In this document: piece by piece, positions 37,961 through 51,000 of the stretch
Numbering within the stretch: position 1 is the stretch's first letter
Layout: the number at the start of each line of letters is the position of its first letter
Origin: Cinclus cinclus
Lineage: Eukaryota; Chordata; Aves; Passeriformes; Cinclidae
Direction: 5' to 3'
Assembly: GCF_963662255.1 (NCBI RefSeq)
Contig: NC_085046.1
Span: 99,217,324-99,281,323 of the forward strand
DNA: 64,000 bases
Made by a program: the position numbers and the translations under genes
Notes under the pieces: generated by a model
The model's database searches: none
Seen by the model: the letters and a program-made list of their open reading frames with translations, nothing else
What the model was told of the DNA's origin: nothing

Positions 37961-40900
37961 CACCCCTGAGGAGGTATCTGCTCCCAAACTGAGCTAATAA
38001 CTGGATGGAGTTTATATCAGAAAAAGAGACTAAAATTAAAAACTGGGGATCTTCAAGTCATATTGATCAGATTTCCTCAATCTTCTTCCCTCTTGTGGGT
38101 TTCTTTCTTCTTATCTGTCTGGTGACATTGGAGATTTTCCTCCACACCTTCCCTAGAACAATTACAACAGCTGTCAAGGCTGTCATTGTGACCAGATCTA
38201 CCTTAAGAAAAGAAGATATACAGTGCAAAGTGGTTGTTTCTACACATTGTAATTATTACGTTCCTTGAAGCTAGTTGTGGGTAAAGATCATAAATTTTCC
38301 TATTAAAATATTTCTGTTCTATCAGAAATGAAAAATAAAACGGAAATTATTTCCAAATTCAGTTTAAAATCACCAAGAGTTGGACAAAACAGGTCTGAAA
38401 TCTGTAAGCATTTTTTGCAAATAAAAACTCAGTGTTTAAACAAGACCTAATTTCAGAAAAATGGAAATCATTAACATTTCTAAGCAGCACTAATCATTTT
38501 TCTCCCAGCCTAAAATACAGATAGGTACAAGATTCACTTTTGTATTTCAGTAATTTACAGGGTGACTACCTTTATTTAAAAAAAAGAATTAATTACCCAT
38601 ACTATATAACTCAAGATGAACAAGAGAATTAGATTAAGTGCTGCATGCTTTTCCGGAATTTAAGATAAACATTTTTTGAAATATAGTGATAACAGTGAGT
38701 ACAGATTACTCTAGACAGGTGATAATCCCCATTTTGTCGTATAAGAAATTAATACCTATGTAACAGCCAGCCCTAGTAAACATCAATCAAAACAGCAGGG
38801 TAGAGAACTTCACTTGCAATGTGAAGCAGTTACCATGACCAAAGGAGGCAAGTATAGTCAGATTTCAGGAGTTCTACAAACAACAACACAAATCCCATGT
38901 ACTTCAAAGAATAAATCAAATGGCTTTTTGCAGAGCTTCAGAGCAACTGGCAACATTACTACCACTGTACTGACATAGAAAACTAAAGGGTTTTGTTCCC
39001 CACAGAGTTTCAAAATAAAATTTGGCACTGACTTATCTATTTTGCTGTGTGTTGCCAATGACCAATCTATTTCTTCCCCTTATTTTTTCCCCTTCTTTTC
39101 AAAAGAACAGCCCAGGAGCACATTTCAAACATTATACCACCAGTAGGCACCAAAATCCAGAACCACACCATGTAGCTCAGGCATTACTGTCATGACACAT
39201 TACCTACAATTTCTTTTCTTTTTCTTTCCTTGGTTTACCTCCTCAGAAGATGACAAATGGTTTCCAGAGCCCTGGTAACTATCTTGGGGTTGAAAAATCC
39301 ATGTAACTTGTTCTGAAACTCAAATGTAACTTGTATTCTGGTAAGGCTGAATAGGTCTCTCACTTTTGCATCTGAAGGTTCTTGTAGTATTAAGAGTAGT
39401 GCAGAGACTTTTTTTTTCCTAAACCGTTCCTTCTTTTATCTATTTAATAGTAAACTTAGTGAATCTACAGTTAACTCGGAGTGTAATTTATCTATGGCTA
39501 TTTAGGTTTTACTGTAAGATGCTGCCCAGTTCAGTGCCCTAGCACTCACCTAACCTAACCACTCCTGGCAGTAACAGTTACTACTGACTGATTTCACTGC
39601 CCTCTTGCAGAGGCTTTGTACCAAGATACTTGCTTTTCCCTTGCTTTTACATCAAAATTGTAATATTTGTAAGAGTAGAAAATTTTTAAACAGGATTTTA
39701 GCTAGCAATTTAAATGTACCATTTTCTCCCATTAATTTTCATTGAGCATCTGCATGCACTGATGACTCTCCCCATACTTCCACTAGAGAAAGCAAAGCTA
39801 TTAATAAACCCAAAGTGAAGAATATATGAACAAAAAAAATTAAATGGAAAAAAGATCCCTAAATACACAATCCTGCCCTCAAACATCATGATAACATTTA
39901 GAAGGTGCACAAATTCTTGAGGAAAATAGGCAGGGTAGGAAAGGACTCTGGGTACAGTGACGCCAGCAGAAAAAGCATGCATTCACTCACTGTTTCTGAA
40001 GTACATGAATATGCACTTTCCTGTCTATAAATTGGCCAACTTACCCTTCGGAAAAGGCAAAGTGATAATTAATGTACAGGGTTAAAGAGAAGGGAAAGAA
40101 AAACAAAGTCTTTCAAGAATGCAGCAAGAGAATTTTCTGCCTGCGGCTACATTAGCCAGAATAAGAATGTCCACTGTACAAGATCTCATTTCATGCATGA
40201 ATGCAGCTCTGGGTCACAGCTCTACGCTCTCTCGCTCTGAAGCTTCCCCATTCACGCCTCTACCCCGGCCTAAAATACTGCTATTTATAAATTGCTTGGA
40301 AAACTGGTATCCCATCAGCCCCACAGGTTTTATAAACAAATGTTTCTGTCTAATCTGATACTGAATTTGTAACATTTTTCAACCAGGAGCAGTAAACAAG
40401 ATGATGCAGAAGGCCATTACTTCCAGATTCAGGCAGAATGTTATATTGACAGATGAAAAATTGCTCCCATTTTTGCCTGCAAAGTTAAGAACTCTGCTGG
40501 AACAAAAATGAAAACTCCTTCCAAATTCCATTAACAATTTTTTTTTCCTTTGATGACAGAACTCTGATTCGTTTTTGGGAAGCCATCCTCCTCAAGGCCA
40601 ATTAAGATATGGTTTATCAGGACAAGCAGTGTTATTTTTTCTATTTCAGTTTAGGAACAGCAAAATTGTTCAAATATGTCCTGCATTACATCCTGGGGAG
40701 TTGAATTCTGTTGAAATAAAATGAGGGCAAATACCAGTCTCCAGAACAACTTCAGGGCTGACTTACACAGGACAATGTAGTAACATACATGAATAATTAA
40801 TTATGTTGGACTTTCTTATCCACATTAGCACAGCCTTTTCCTAGACTAATGCAATTATGCTTCTGATACTTATTAAGTTTTGTGAGGTATCTCAGCAATC

Positions 40901-41244
40901 TTGACTGCTGCCACATGGACACATCTTCTGATGTTAGCTTGTATAAACACACTGATTCACTAGTTTCAGCCATCAGTGGACAGTCTGCATATGCAAATCA
41001 GGCACAAGCCAAGAGGGAAGGCAAAAAAAATCCAGTATGAACTTGCTCTGTGCACCTGTGGAATTGCTATGACTGCAAGTCCGATAAGATGCAAATAACA
41101 GTTTTATCTGTCTAGACTAAAGGTTTAGATTGGCTTGCAATCAACTGTTTCAAATAAGGCAAATCTTTGGAAAAGAAAGATGAAAAAGAAGAGAGGAAAA
41201 TTAGCATACAAGAATTCCTTTAAAGATATGGCATAGCTGCAGGG
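37961..41244. other. Non-coding sequence, no gene seen
   Basis: AT-rich with no named repeat. Two ATGCAAAT octamers at 40991-40998 and 41089-41096 precede the CR1 fragment. Confidence 0.6.
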
Positions 41245-41716
41245 AATCACAGAATGGTTGAGGTTGGAAAAGACCTCTGGAGGTCTTCTGGTCCAAACCA
41301 TCCTGTTAAGAATGGCCACCTAGAGCTGGTGGTCTGGGCTTTGTCCAGGCGGCTTCTGAATAATCCCAAGGAGAGAGACTCCCAGCCTCTCTGGACAGCC
41401 TGTGCCAGTGCTCAGACACAGTGGAAAAAAGCATTTTCTTATGTTCAGGGGGAACCTCCTTCGTTTCAGCTTGTGCCCACTGCTTCTGGTCCTGTCACTA
41501 GGAAGCACCTGGCTGCATCTCCTGTACACCCTTCCTTCAATGTATTTGTATGCACTGATGACGCCCCCCTGAGCCTTCTCCTCTCCAGGATGAGCAGTCC
41601 CAGCTCTCTCAACCTTTCCTCAGAGGAGAGATGCTCATCATCATCATCTTCACAGTCCTTTGCTGGATTCTGCCTGGTAGCTCCAGATCTCTCTTCTACT
41701 GGGGATCACAGAAAGA
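41245..41716 (-). mobile_element. CR1 LINE fragment (3' end), 5'-truncated
   Basis: The plus strand begins AATCACAGAATGGTTGAGG and continues with the reverse complement of the CR1 3' region. Recognisable blocks are GGTTGGAAAAGACCTCTGG, the ACTTCTGGTCCTGTCAC-like 'TTCTGGTCCTGTCACTAG', CTCCTCTCCAGGATGAGCAG, CAGCTCTCTCAACCTTTCC and CAGTCCTTTGCTGGATTC. The element's 3' end is therefore at 41245 and its truncation near 41716. About 470 bp remain of a multi-kilobase element, with no reverse transcriptase region. A 200-codon plus-strand open frame from 41254 is antisense CR1 and not a gene. CR1 is the dominant LINE of birds and other sauropsids. Confidence 0.93.
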
Positions 41717-43076
41717 GTTTTTTTCCAAAAGACACTTTCCTCAAAAGATATTTTTTAAGTCTGAAAGCAGTAAATTTCTCCAAATTCAAACCAGAAAAGA
41801 GTAAAGATTTACTTGTGATGGTTAATACAATTCATTCTCTCACCCAAAGATATTAAGCTTTTTTGTTTTAAGGGGACAGTACTACTATTAGACTTACAAA
41901 AAAAAAGCCCCATGGAAGTCTCTAAACAAAACTGTTGATGCATACCAGAGACATAATTTATACATATCTTTTTCACACAATTTATAGCTGTCTTCTGGAA
42001 AAGGCTTGAAAATGACTAAAAAGGAAAGTTTATTAAATTGTTTACTGTTCAAATACATTCTGAGGCAAAAATAAATGCCTTGCCAGCTGGTGTTCCTGCA
42101 CTCTGTGCAAAGAAGCAGTGTTCAACACTTATCTCATAGGACCCAAAATTCTTCTTTCTGACTTTTTTTCCCCCTAAACCATCAGTTGTTTTTTTCCCAA
42201 CATTTCCTCTTTAAAAAAGCAAGATCAATAAATAAATAAATTACTGATGTAGATGTTTGCACGATGTCATCAACACTGTGGGAGAGCACAAACTGATCCT
42301 TGAACTGTCCCTCACTGCCCAGGGCAGCTCAGGCTGGGAGTGGTGCCACAGGAGGGAGCAAACCCTGTTGTGTCCCAGACCTGAAGCCTTAGGTGCCCAA
42401 GATCCTCTAGGGAGCTTCCCTAACCCCTTTAGAAGTCCTGGTTCCTGAAGCCTGAAAGAAGGAAAGGGGAAATAGGAGGGAAAAAACATATGCTTAAGTC
42501 CTCTGAAACCAAAGGCAGGATATCAACTTTTAAACTATTCCTGTGCACAAACTTTTCCAGTCGATGTTGGGGAAAAGTAACAGCAAAAACATGCTAATCT
42601 TGTTCTGGCTTACTAGGAAGTTATTTATAACACACTTCAAAATTTTGGAAAGTTATACTACGGAGGAGTTGCATTGTCTATTGTTTTACAAGCAGGTGCA
42701 GGAAACTCAAGCAGAGCCAATACGCTCACTAAAAAAAAAACCAAAACAAGCAAAAACCAGAAACCTCTAGGTTGCTGAACTTGCTTTTTGTACTTATTTT
42801 CACATATTTAATAAACATTGATATGCCATAAATTAATATTTACTAAGCAGAAATGGAGAGACCATCCCATTACCCTTATGATTTTTGGGAAACTCAAAAC
42901 TTACCTTACTTTTTTTTTTCTTTCTGGATGACTTAAGATGATTGAAGACATGTAATTTAAAGCAGCTTTGATCAGGAAAGGCAATTTTTTTTTCAATAAT
43001 CTGCTCTCTGTACATCAAAGCAGAGACCAGAAGTCTTCTTGATTTTCTGAACAGACAAGCAATAGAAAACCGTGGG

Positions 43077-43179
43077 CTTTCTTTCTTTCTTTTCTTTCTT
43101 TCTTTCTTTCTTTTTCTTTCTTTCTTTCTCTCTTTCTTTCTTTCTCTCTTTCTTTCTTTCTCTCTTTCTCTCTCTCTTC
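43077..43179. repeat. CTTT / CTCT pyrimidine microsatellite
   Basis: About 100 bp of pure pyrimidine, mostly CTTT units grading into CTCT near the right end. The lysine/arginine-rich and phenylalanine/serine-rich open frames across it are translations of this repeat and not genes. Confidence 0.97.
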
Positions 43180-44602
43180 TCAGTTCTTGGTACCCAGAAA
43201 CAGGAGTCACCTATTGAACATATCTCATCTCACTGGGGAGTGCATTCCCCAGGTCCTATAAAGCAGAGAAATCCAAACACAAACAATCCAACAGTATAAA
43301 CACTATGAACAAGAAAGGAGCCTTTATTTTAGTCTAGGTGAAAAAACACTGACTTCAAGAAACAGATGTTGAACAACCACAACATAATTATCAGACATCT
43401 GCCAGTTCTGAATGGGATGCTTTTCTGATCTTGCACATTAGACGCCAAAACTGTGCTTAATTTTAGCATTAGGTCAGGTAGTTGAACACAAAGCCTGTCT
43501 GGGGAAGCTATATTTATGTACCACTTATCTGTTCTTCCCCTCAGAAAATTCATTACCCAGTCTTCCTTCCTGCTTAACCTTAACCTCGACTTCCAAAAAA
43601 GTACCAAATTCTGCTTACACAGTGTTCTTTATAATTAGACAGAAATTGTTCAAGACGTTCAATTACAACGTTTTCTGCTCTAGCATCTAAAAACTCTGGA
43701 TATTAATAAAAGCTTTAATCATCCTGAAAAAAACACTATGCTATCACAGTTCTATTCTGTTTTAAATTCCTCTGAGCAGACAGAAATATGAAGACCGATA
43801 TATTAATTTCCACTACTCACATAGGCATCATTCTGTGACTTTTGGAAACTGGATTACAACAGTGTTACAGTGTTTAAAATACCTCTGTCAGTTAAGTTTT
43901 GGTATATGCTGTTGGCTACAGTAAAACTTATTTTATACTGTACTATATTTTTATTATTTTATATCAATTAGAAAATTAAATACTCTATACTATATTACAT
44001 TATTTTATGTTGATATTACTTTTTGTACACATGTATTACACACCATACAAACATGTGAATGCACATCAATATATGCACATGAAACAGGCAAAAGAGGTGT
44101 TCATATCCTGAGTAGCCTTTGGTCGGTAATTTACACACCAGGCCACTGAAATTCCTTAAATTATCCGGCCTTCTTGTTTAAGTACCAGTCTGACAGAAAC
44201 ATGTTGCAACACAAATATATCAATTACCACGTAAAGCTAAAACAACCTACCAAACCACTGGCTGAGGCTAAGAGAGATTATAAGACATGCAAAGTGTCCA
44301 AAAACTGCTCTTTAATTTCTGAAGACTTTTTCATATTAATATACATTTTTAGCACAATATAGGCACTGAGGGAGTTTGTTGTCTTTATATTTTAAGTGCA
44401 CATTGCCTTGGTTTTTTGTTTCTTGTCTCAAACCTCTCTCCTTTAATTCTGCTGTCTGCTAGCAATTCAGTCTTCCATTCTCATTTTCCACATTTTACTT
44501 CTTTGGTCACTAGCACTCGTCAACAAAATTTACCCAGTAACCTGCTTGCTGATGTTGGCCTTTTCCAGGAATATGTGCGTCCTTGTACAAGGAACTTAAA
44601 TT

Positions 44603-44618
44603 AAAAAAAAAAAAAAAA
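44603..44618. repeat. Poly-A run of 16
   Basis: Sixteen A after AACTTAAATT. Confidence 0.95.
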
Positions 44619-45982
44619 GAGCAGATTTCCTGGAAGATGCTAAATTAGTTTGTCCCTTAGGCAAAGTCCCTTCAGTTACACAAAGACTGGGCACCCAGTG
44701 TAAAGTCCTGCCAGATAAACTCAACCTCTGCCCTTTACTCTTTCACATCAAGTGGCTTTTTCCCTCACCAGATTCTGCTTCCACAGGCCTGGGCTTGGGA
44801 GTTTTCTACGGTGCTGCTGTTATTCTGGAGGATGTTCAGGTTTGTGTCTTGGTTTAGGGTAAATTGTGGGAGGAAACTTTTGAAGGGCTGTGGTAAGCAG
44901 TTACAATGGGTAAATACAGGAATGGATCACTGAATGCTGGAGAACCTTCTTGTTCCCTTTTTAGGTGAAGCCTTGCTCCCTGTTTTTTTACATTTACTTC
45001 AGGAGCTTCTGGGCTTTTTCCCCTTTTGTTTCTCTGCTGTACACCTGGCTCTGAGCATTAACAAGGGCAGCTGTTCAAGGGCCAGCTATGTTTTCTTGCT
45101 TTACCATACACCTCTCTGTAGTTTTCCTCCTACCTATGTGTTTTAGGTTAGAGAAAATGGTTTTCATGATGGCTTCCCTAGGAGATGATTCTAAACCTAA
45201 ACCAGAAGGTTTCTGATTTAACATATGTTCTTTGTTTCCTTTCCATTAAAAAAAAATTAAAAGGTGCTAGATCTACAACTGGACAGTCACTGGTGGATGA
45301 GGGGTGGGATAGTCACAGATCCAAAAGGCTGAGTGCCCCTTTCCCAGGCACCAAGAGCATCACACCCAGTCTGAAGATACTCAGTGTTTCTGAAAATAGT
45401 TGGAACACATGCATGACCCAATGAAAATGAGGGGTGCAGTGACATCATGTGACTGGACACATTTCTATTTCCAGCAAAGAACTTTACATCCCAACTAGCG
45501 CTGTTGCACTCACTCTATAGATCATAATCACACCTCCAACATGAAAACATTTTCACTGCTATGTGATGAACATATCACAATTTACCATTTTAGGCAATTT
45601 GGATATTTTTATGTCAATACAGGCTTAAAAATCCTAAACAAAAAGCTTTTAGTCTTCCTGTTTATCTCAGAATACATGCAGAATTAAAGAACAACCTAGT
45701 TTACAAGTTTACATCATAGGTTCCATTTTCTTTTAACTAATGTTTATTTTTTTAAACAATAGAGAATTAGGACAAAAAGTCTGAACCTGAGGATGCAACA
45801 AAGCAATAAAAAATGAGGCTCCAAGACAAGCCAACAAGAATTTTGGGGAACTTCAAATTGAAGGCTCTTTGTGTTTTTAATAATAATTCTTTGTTCCAAA
45901 AGCTTTTTTTTTCCCCCCAGTACTCTTGTATGCAAGCAGTTCTGTTCTAAAGTGTAAATTTAACCTTCTTAGAGTCAGTAAT

Positions 45983-46052
45983 AAAGAAACAAACAAAAAA
46001 CCACTCATAAACAAAGAAAAAGCAACCAAAAAAAACCAACAAAAAAAAAAAT
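45983..46052. repeat. A-rich (AAAC)n tract
   Basis: A-rich run broken by C and CC, with AAACAAAC at the left end. Confidence 0.85.
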
Positions 46053-46260
46053 CCATAGAAGAAATTAAAACCTGTAAATACTGAAGTGAAGCTACACCAG
46101 CAAGAGGTGAAAGATTACACTTTTCTCAGGCAGAAAAACTAGTCTGTGCTAAGTTGACGTAGCAAAAAAAAAGATGCCATATCTCCTTGTAATCAGCTGA
46201 AGGAGGCAGATCTAATGAGATAAATGAAATCCAAACAACGCAGATCCAATGGAGTATTCC

Positions 46261-46320
46261 AAGAAAAAAAAAGATACAAACAAACAAACCCCCCTGCCAC
46301 CCCCCCCCCCAAAAAAAAAA
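46261..46320. repeat. A-rich / CAAA / poly-C / poly-A compound tract
   Basis: An A-run, a short (CAAA)n, C11 at 46300-46310, then A10. Low complexity. Confidence 0.9.
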
Positions 46321-46927
46321 TCAGCTGTGCTCATTTTATTGAAAAACATTAGGAAGTATTCAAAGAAGCTAGTATCCAGGGTTTTTTGTTTTATTTTGTT
46401 TTTTTCTGGACTGAATGACTAAAACTAGCAAACAGGAACACTCTGATGGAGGCATGGTGTAGAGAGTACAAACCCACTTCTTCGTGAGCAATGAGGAGGA
46501 CCTACATCCAACCACACCTAATTTTAATTAAAAATAGTTTATTGGTTTGTTTATATTAGTATTTAGTTTATCTTAATTGTGTTGTTGCTTTATATAAATG
46601 AGCTTCATTTGACAAGCTCTAAATTTTTTTTATTACTCTTTTCTTCTCATGTCCTTTTCAACTTAGCAGTTTAGTTAATATCTATTTCTAGGAATAAGTG
46701 CCATCTTTGAAAATTTAACTAAACATGCTGAATGAAGCCTGTTTCTGAGAAGACCTTTAACAACACACCAAGCTTCAGTGGAGTTTCATTTCCCAGAGTA
46801 CAAATCTCTCCTTGAGCTTGCTGCAACATCTGACTTATCACTGGGAATGCAAAAAGTTTACATTATATTTTGTAGAAAAAAAATATAGAACTCAGCTCAA
46901 GTTAATACAGATACAAATGACCTTCTC

Positions 46928-46993
46928 AAAAAAAACCAAAACAAAACAAAAAAACAAAAACAAAAAAAAACCCCAAAAACAAAACCAAAAAAC
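46928..46993. repeat. A-rich (AAAAC)n tract
   Basis: About 65 bp of A interrupted by single or paired C. It produces a phenylalanine-rich open frame on the minus strand that is not a gene. Confidence 0.9.
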
Positions 46994-48851
46994 TTAAGCT
47001 TCCAGAAAATAGCCCTTTGTGACAAACTGGGTACTTTTTCACCAGATTCTAGCTCTATAGAGCCTTTCATTAAACACTGAACACTCTGCAGTCCCTTCAA
47101 ACGCACTGTGGAGACTGCCTCTCACTGAGGAGATAATATAAATAAGTTTAAATAACATAAATATATTTATATATAAGATATAAATATTTTAAAGCTGGAA
47201 CTGGTCATTACACAGTGGCAAATCAACCCTGTGACCTGACATGGGTCTATGAAATCCAGACTTTGACCCTGTACTGGTTCCTGAAAACTCTTCCTACAGC
47301 AGTCAAGTGGGATGATTTTAAAGAACAGGAGAGTGGAAAGGGAAGAGAGAAAAGAGAATGGAAAAGGGAGCCAAGCTTCCTGTTATTCTTTTCATTAACA
47401 TCCACATGGTTCAAAAACCTGGTGTACAACATAGGACAGGATTACAATTCAGCAGAGATAGTATGAATACTTCTTTGTTCATTTTATTCTTATATATTTT
47501 GCCCCAAAGAACAGAAGCAATACTGTTAAGACTGGAATATGTCACCAAACTTGATTCTTTCATCTGAAACTAAAGTCTAAATAACTCCTTTTATCTTCCT
47601 TGCTGCCTCATTGTCCCTTTCCAAGTGCCTAAATGAAAGCAAGGAAGCTCAAAGCTGTCAGTGGACACTGTAACACCCACACTTTGACCAGAAAGAGATG
47701 GATTGATTTGGCAAAAAGGATTTTAGGAGTCAAATATCAAATGATGGCAGTATTCAAAAAGAAGGAGGGGAGATCACTGGCTAGCTCCATCCTTGGCATC
47801 AAATGAATCAAAGCAAGATTGAGCCATATTTTGCGAGCTCCTTTCACTTCTTTCCTCAGCAATGGGCAGCTGAAAAAAAGTAAGTATGATTCAGTGAAAG
47901 GAAGCATTTTAGTTAAGTTTAGTACTTTAACCTACAAGCATGAATTCGAGTCCTCACAACCAGTACCAGAACACTATGTACCACCATCCATGTTTTCTGC
48001 ATGCTTGTTTTCAGCTTCGGTTTAAGTTGGCAATGTATCTGTTCACTAAGACAATCACTGTCCTACAATCAGCAAGTTCTCACATCCTTTTCTTCCAACA
48101 CAGAATTTGCTGAAGCTTACCCAATATATAGATTTGCTGTGACATGGATTAACTACACCAAGCGATACATTAGAAGAGCCCCCTTTATGCCACCAGGTCC
48201 CAGTTTTGCCACTCTGTGTGTCCATATTAAATAGGCCTCCCCGGATGTCTTCTTCCCAACTTCTTTTGAAACTAAAATTAAAAAGTAGCAAGCCCCTGTA
48301 CTATATTTGCTGAAGTAACTGAAGACATGAAGGAATTTACACTACCGACACAAATACTATTAAAACACAGCTTCCTCCACGTTAATGCTATTTAATCTTC
48401 CTCACCGCCAATGGTGGCAATCTCTAACTTGTCTTTTTCCTAGCCCTCAGGCCCATCAGCTTGGTCAAAGGAGCTGTAGCTGAACCAGGGCATGTACACG
48501 CTGCCAGGTCTCTGGTATTTAACCTGCCAGTCATCCATAGGTCTGAAATATATTCAACACTTGAAACAGTTTATTTTTTTCTTTTCTATTTTATATTTAA
48601 GCATATTTCCTACATGTAGTACTTAAGAAATTACCGGACAGGATGAATCACTAGATATCCAACACAGCTAAATCAACAGAGCTTCTTTCAATGTGAGGTT
48701 CTTCCCACCCAGCCCTATCAAAGGGCCCCAGACAACTTCAGTTATAGATCTTTTTAATCACTGCCTAATTTAGGAGTGAAAGAAACAACGCCACGTAAGA
48801 AAGAACAAGGTCTATTTGCATCAACCCGAGCTGAGACACAATATATGAGCA

Positions 48852-48890
48852 ATTAGGGCCCTAATCCTGTAGCACTTAATTTAGTGCTAC
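48852..48890. repeat. Two adjacent palindromes
   Basis: ATTAGGGCCCTAAT (48852-48865) is a perfect 14-bp palindrome. Three bases later comes an 8-bp inverted repeat (GTAGCACT / AGTGCTAC, 48869-48876 and 48883-48890) around a TAATTT loop. It could be a dimer-binding site or a small hairpin. An ATTTGCAT octamer lies 30 bp to the left (48814-48821). Confidence 0.6.
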
Positions 48891-49013
48891 AACAAAAGCA
48901 CCAATTGCTTTTACAGGGTGTTTGAAACAATGGATTATTGCTTCCTGTTTTCTTCATGACACACCGGCAGTACAGTCAGGTGTTCCAATCGCCTTGTACC
49001 TGAATAAACAGGG

Positions 49014-49060
49014 ATTTGTGGTGCATGGATGCATTTGTGGTGCATGCATTTGTGGATGCT
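49014..49060. repeat. CATTTGTGGTGCATG-type short repeat
   Basis: ATTTGTGGTGCATG recurs with partial third and fourth copies (GCATTTGTGG), giving overlapping direct repeats. Confidence 0.75.
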
Positions 49061-50256
49061 CTGGAGCAGCATCCTCACTACCAAGATGATGCTCATGCAG
49101 AGTGACTGACTGCAAACCGAGGACCATGAGCCCCAGAGCTGCCTGCTAGGGTTCCTGCAGACACAGTAGAAACCAAAAACCCAGGGAGTTACCATAAACT
49201 GACTGCAGGACAAGCAGCAGGAAGGGCAGCTGGCGCGTACGCAGCGAGTTTCGGATGGCAATAGCTACGCAAGGCAGGGCGATGGCTTTGGGAACTCCAG
49301 CAACTTCTTCTTCCCACAACCTGCCACACCTCCTGCTTTCTTCCCACCTACTGACTCGTCAGGCAGCCTCACTCTGCCTACCACAAGTTATCCATCTTCC
49401 AGTCTCTCTACTAAATCTCACCCAATCTGTTCACTCTCAGACTAGCACTGTCCCTGTTTCTCCATCCTTCATGGACACACCTAGAAAGCCCAGCTGTTGT
49501 TGTTTTGTTTCTTTTTTTCTGAGGATTGTCACTGTTTAAGCAAGGCAATGTAGCATTTGGTAGAAGTCTCAACTCTTTTAAGGGACCTCCTCCAGACAAC
49601 ATACACTACAGACATGTAATGTAATAAATTAAAAGCTCTGTCGGAATACAATTACTCCCATAAGCAGTACAAATACTGTGCAAAACTGCAGCGTGTTGTA
49701 AGGACTTCATGTCCATGAAACATGTTTTATCCGTGCCTTACTTCAACACACTGCTAAAGGCCAGCAATTAGCCTGTGAAAGAATCTAATGGAGGCTACAA
49801 AGTCAAGATGGGGCTTTAGTTCCTGTTGGAAAAATAAAATATTGACAAGATTTAAAGGCCACCAGTAGGATTTAGAGACCAGGGCTAATGCCTTCAGGAG
49901 AGCAAGTGATTGAGTCATGTAAAAAACAAACACCTCTGCAACTTGAAAGGATTAGATGACTGCTCTTATTTGTATTCAAGAACCTTTAGAAGACAGTCTT
50001 CTACCCCAGCCCTAAAACACTATTCTGCCATCTTCAAAAACTTGTGCATTTCTAGCTGTTCTCATTTCTATTTCCCAGTGTTGGTGGTCAGCCAGCTCTT
50101 CTTCACAAACACTGTACTTCATCAGAGAGCGAGGCACTGTTGGCAAGGAAATATTATGCCATGTGAAAAAGGGTTGTTTTTTTTTTTACGATTAACAGTT
50201 TAGGAACGTAGGTGATGTGGAATCATCACTTATACCTGTCCATTTGGAAGTAGCAC

Positions 50257-50280
50257 TTTAAACCCTGGTTTAAACCCTGG
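50257..50280. repeat. 12-bp tandem duplication
   Basis: TTTAAACCCTGG repeated twice, perfectly. Confidence 0.9.
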
Positions 50281-50654
50281 CAACACCCAGTGCCCTGCCT
50301 TCATTGTTTTTCAGAGTAATGCACTCAGAGTAATGTTTTATCACTGTGGATCATGGATAGATGCAGCTTCATGCATAACATGAGGCAGAAAAAACAAAGT
50401 ATTTGTCTGATATTTTCTTTTGGTTTTAACTAAGATTAGTAGCTCAGTAAGAAAACCCCAATAACTGCATTTCTTTATCAGATTCATGTGATGATAAAAG
50501 ACATCTAAACCTCAAAAACCTATTTCACATCTGCAGATTTCTAGCAGTTGGTGGCCCCACTCTGGAATCAGATTTTCTCTAGAAAATCACCTCTTTTTTT
50601 TTTTCCTCCCCCACTGGTCAACAACTATAATTAATTAGAAGAGAGGTGTGTGTA

Positions 50655-50670
50655 TCTGTCTGTCTGTCTG
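50655..50670. repeat. (TCTG)4 microsatellite
   Basis: Four perfect TCTG units following a short GTGTGTGT. Confidence 0.9.
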
Positions 50671-50928
50671 AATAATGGAATGAGACACAGCTGGTAAAAC
50701 AAGCAAAGCATAAATGTAATGTCTTGACCACTTGTTGCTATTACAAAATCCTATGGCATTTTTCCCTTGTGTATTAGTCTTGCAATGGGGATAAATAATT
50801 ACATGCTGTCTGCTTAAATCCTCAGCTTAAATAGCTACTATGGTCACATATAGAACACATTTGTGTGTCTAGCTCCTACTTAAATGACTTAACTGCCATT
50901 GAAATCAGGGCCAAATATACCTTTTGAC

Positions 50929-51000
50929 TGTGGCTTATATGTGACATAATTAAAGAAAACAATTTGTGGCTTATATGTGACATAATTAAAGAAAACAATT
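50929..51000. repeat. Perfect tandem duplication, 2 x 36 bp
   Basis: Two identical 36-base copies (50929-50964 and 50965-51000), each starting TGTGGCTTATATGTG and ending AGAAAACAATT. Full identity indicates a recent duplication, or an assembly artefact. Confidence 0.97.

Noticed and set aside
41254..41856. 200-codon plus-strand open frame
   Set aside because: Most of it is antisense CR1 3' sequence.
42833..43299. Lys/Arg/Glu-rich and Phe/Ser-rich open frames
   Set aside because: Translations of the CTTT microsatellite.
44840..45150. Possible degraded retroviral LTR (GTGTCTTGGTTTAGGG start, GTGGGAGGAAAC)
   Set aside because: Resembles avian LTR starts only loosely. No second LTR, no target duplication and no internal viral sequence were found.
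46897..47106. Phenylalanine-rich minus-strand open frame
   Set aside because: Translation of the A-rich tract at 46928-46993.
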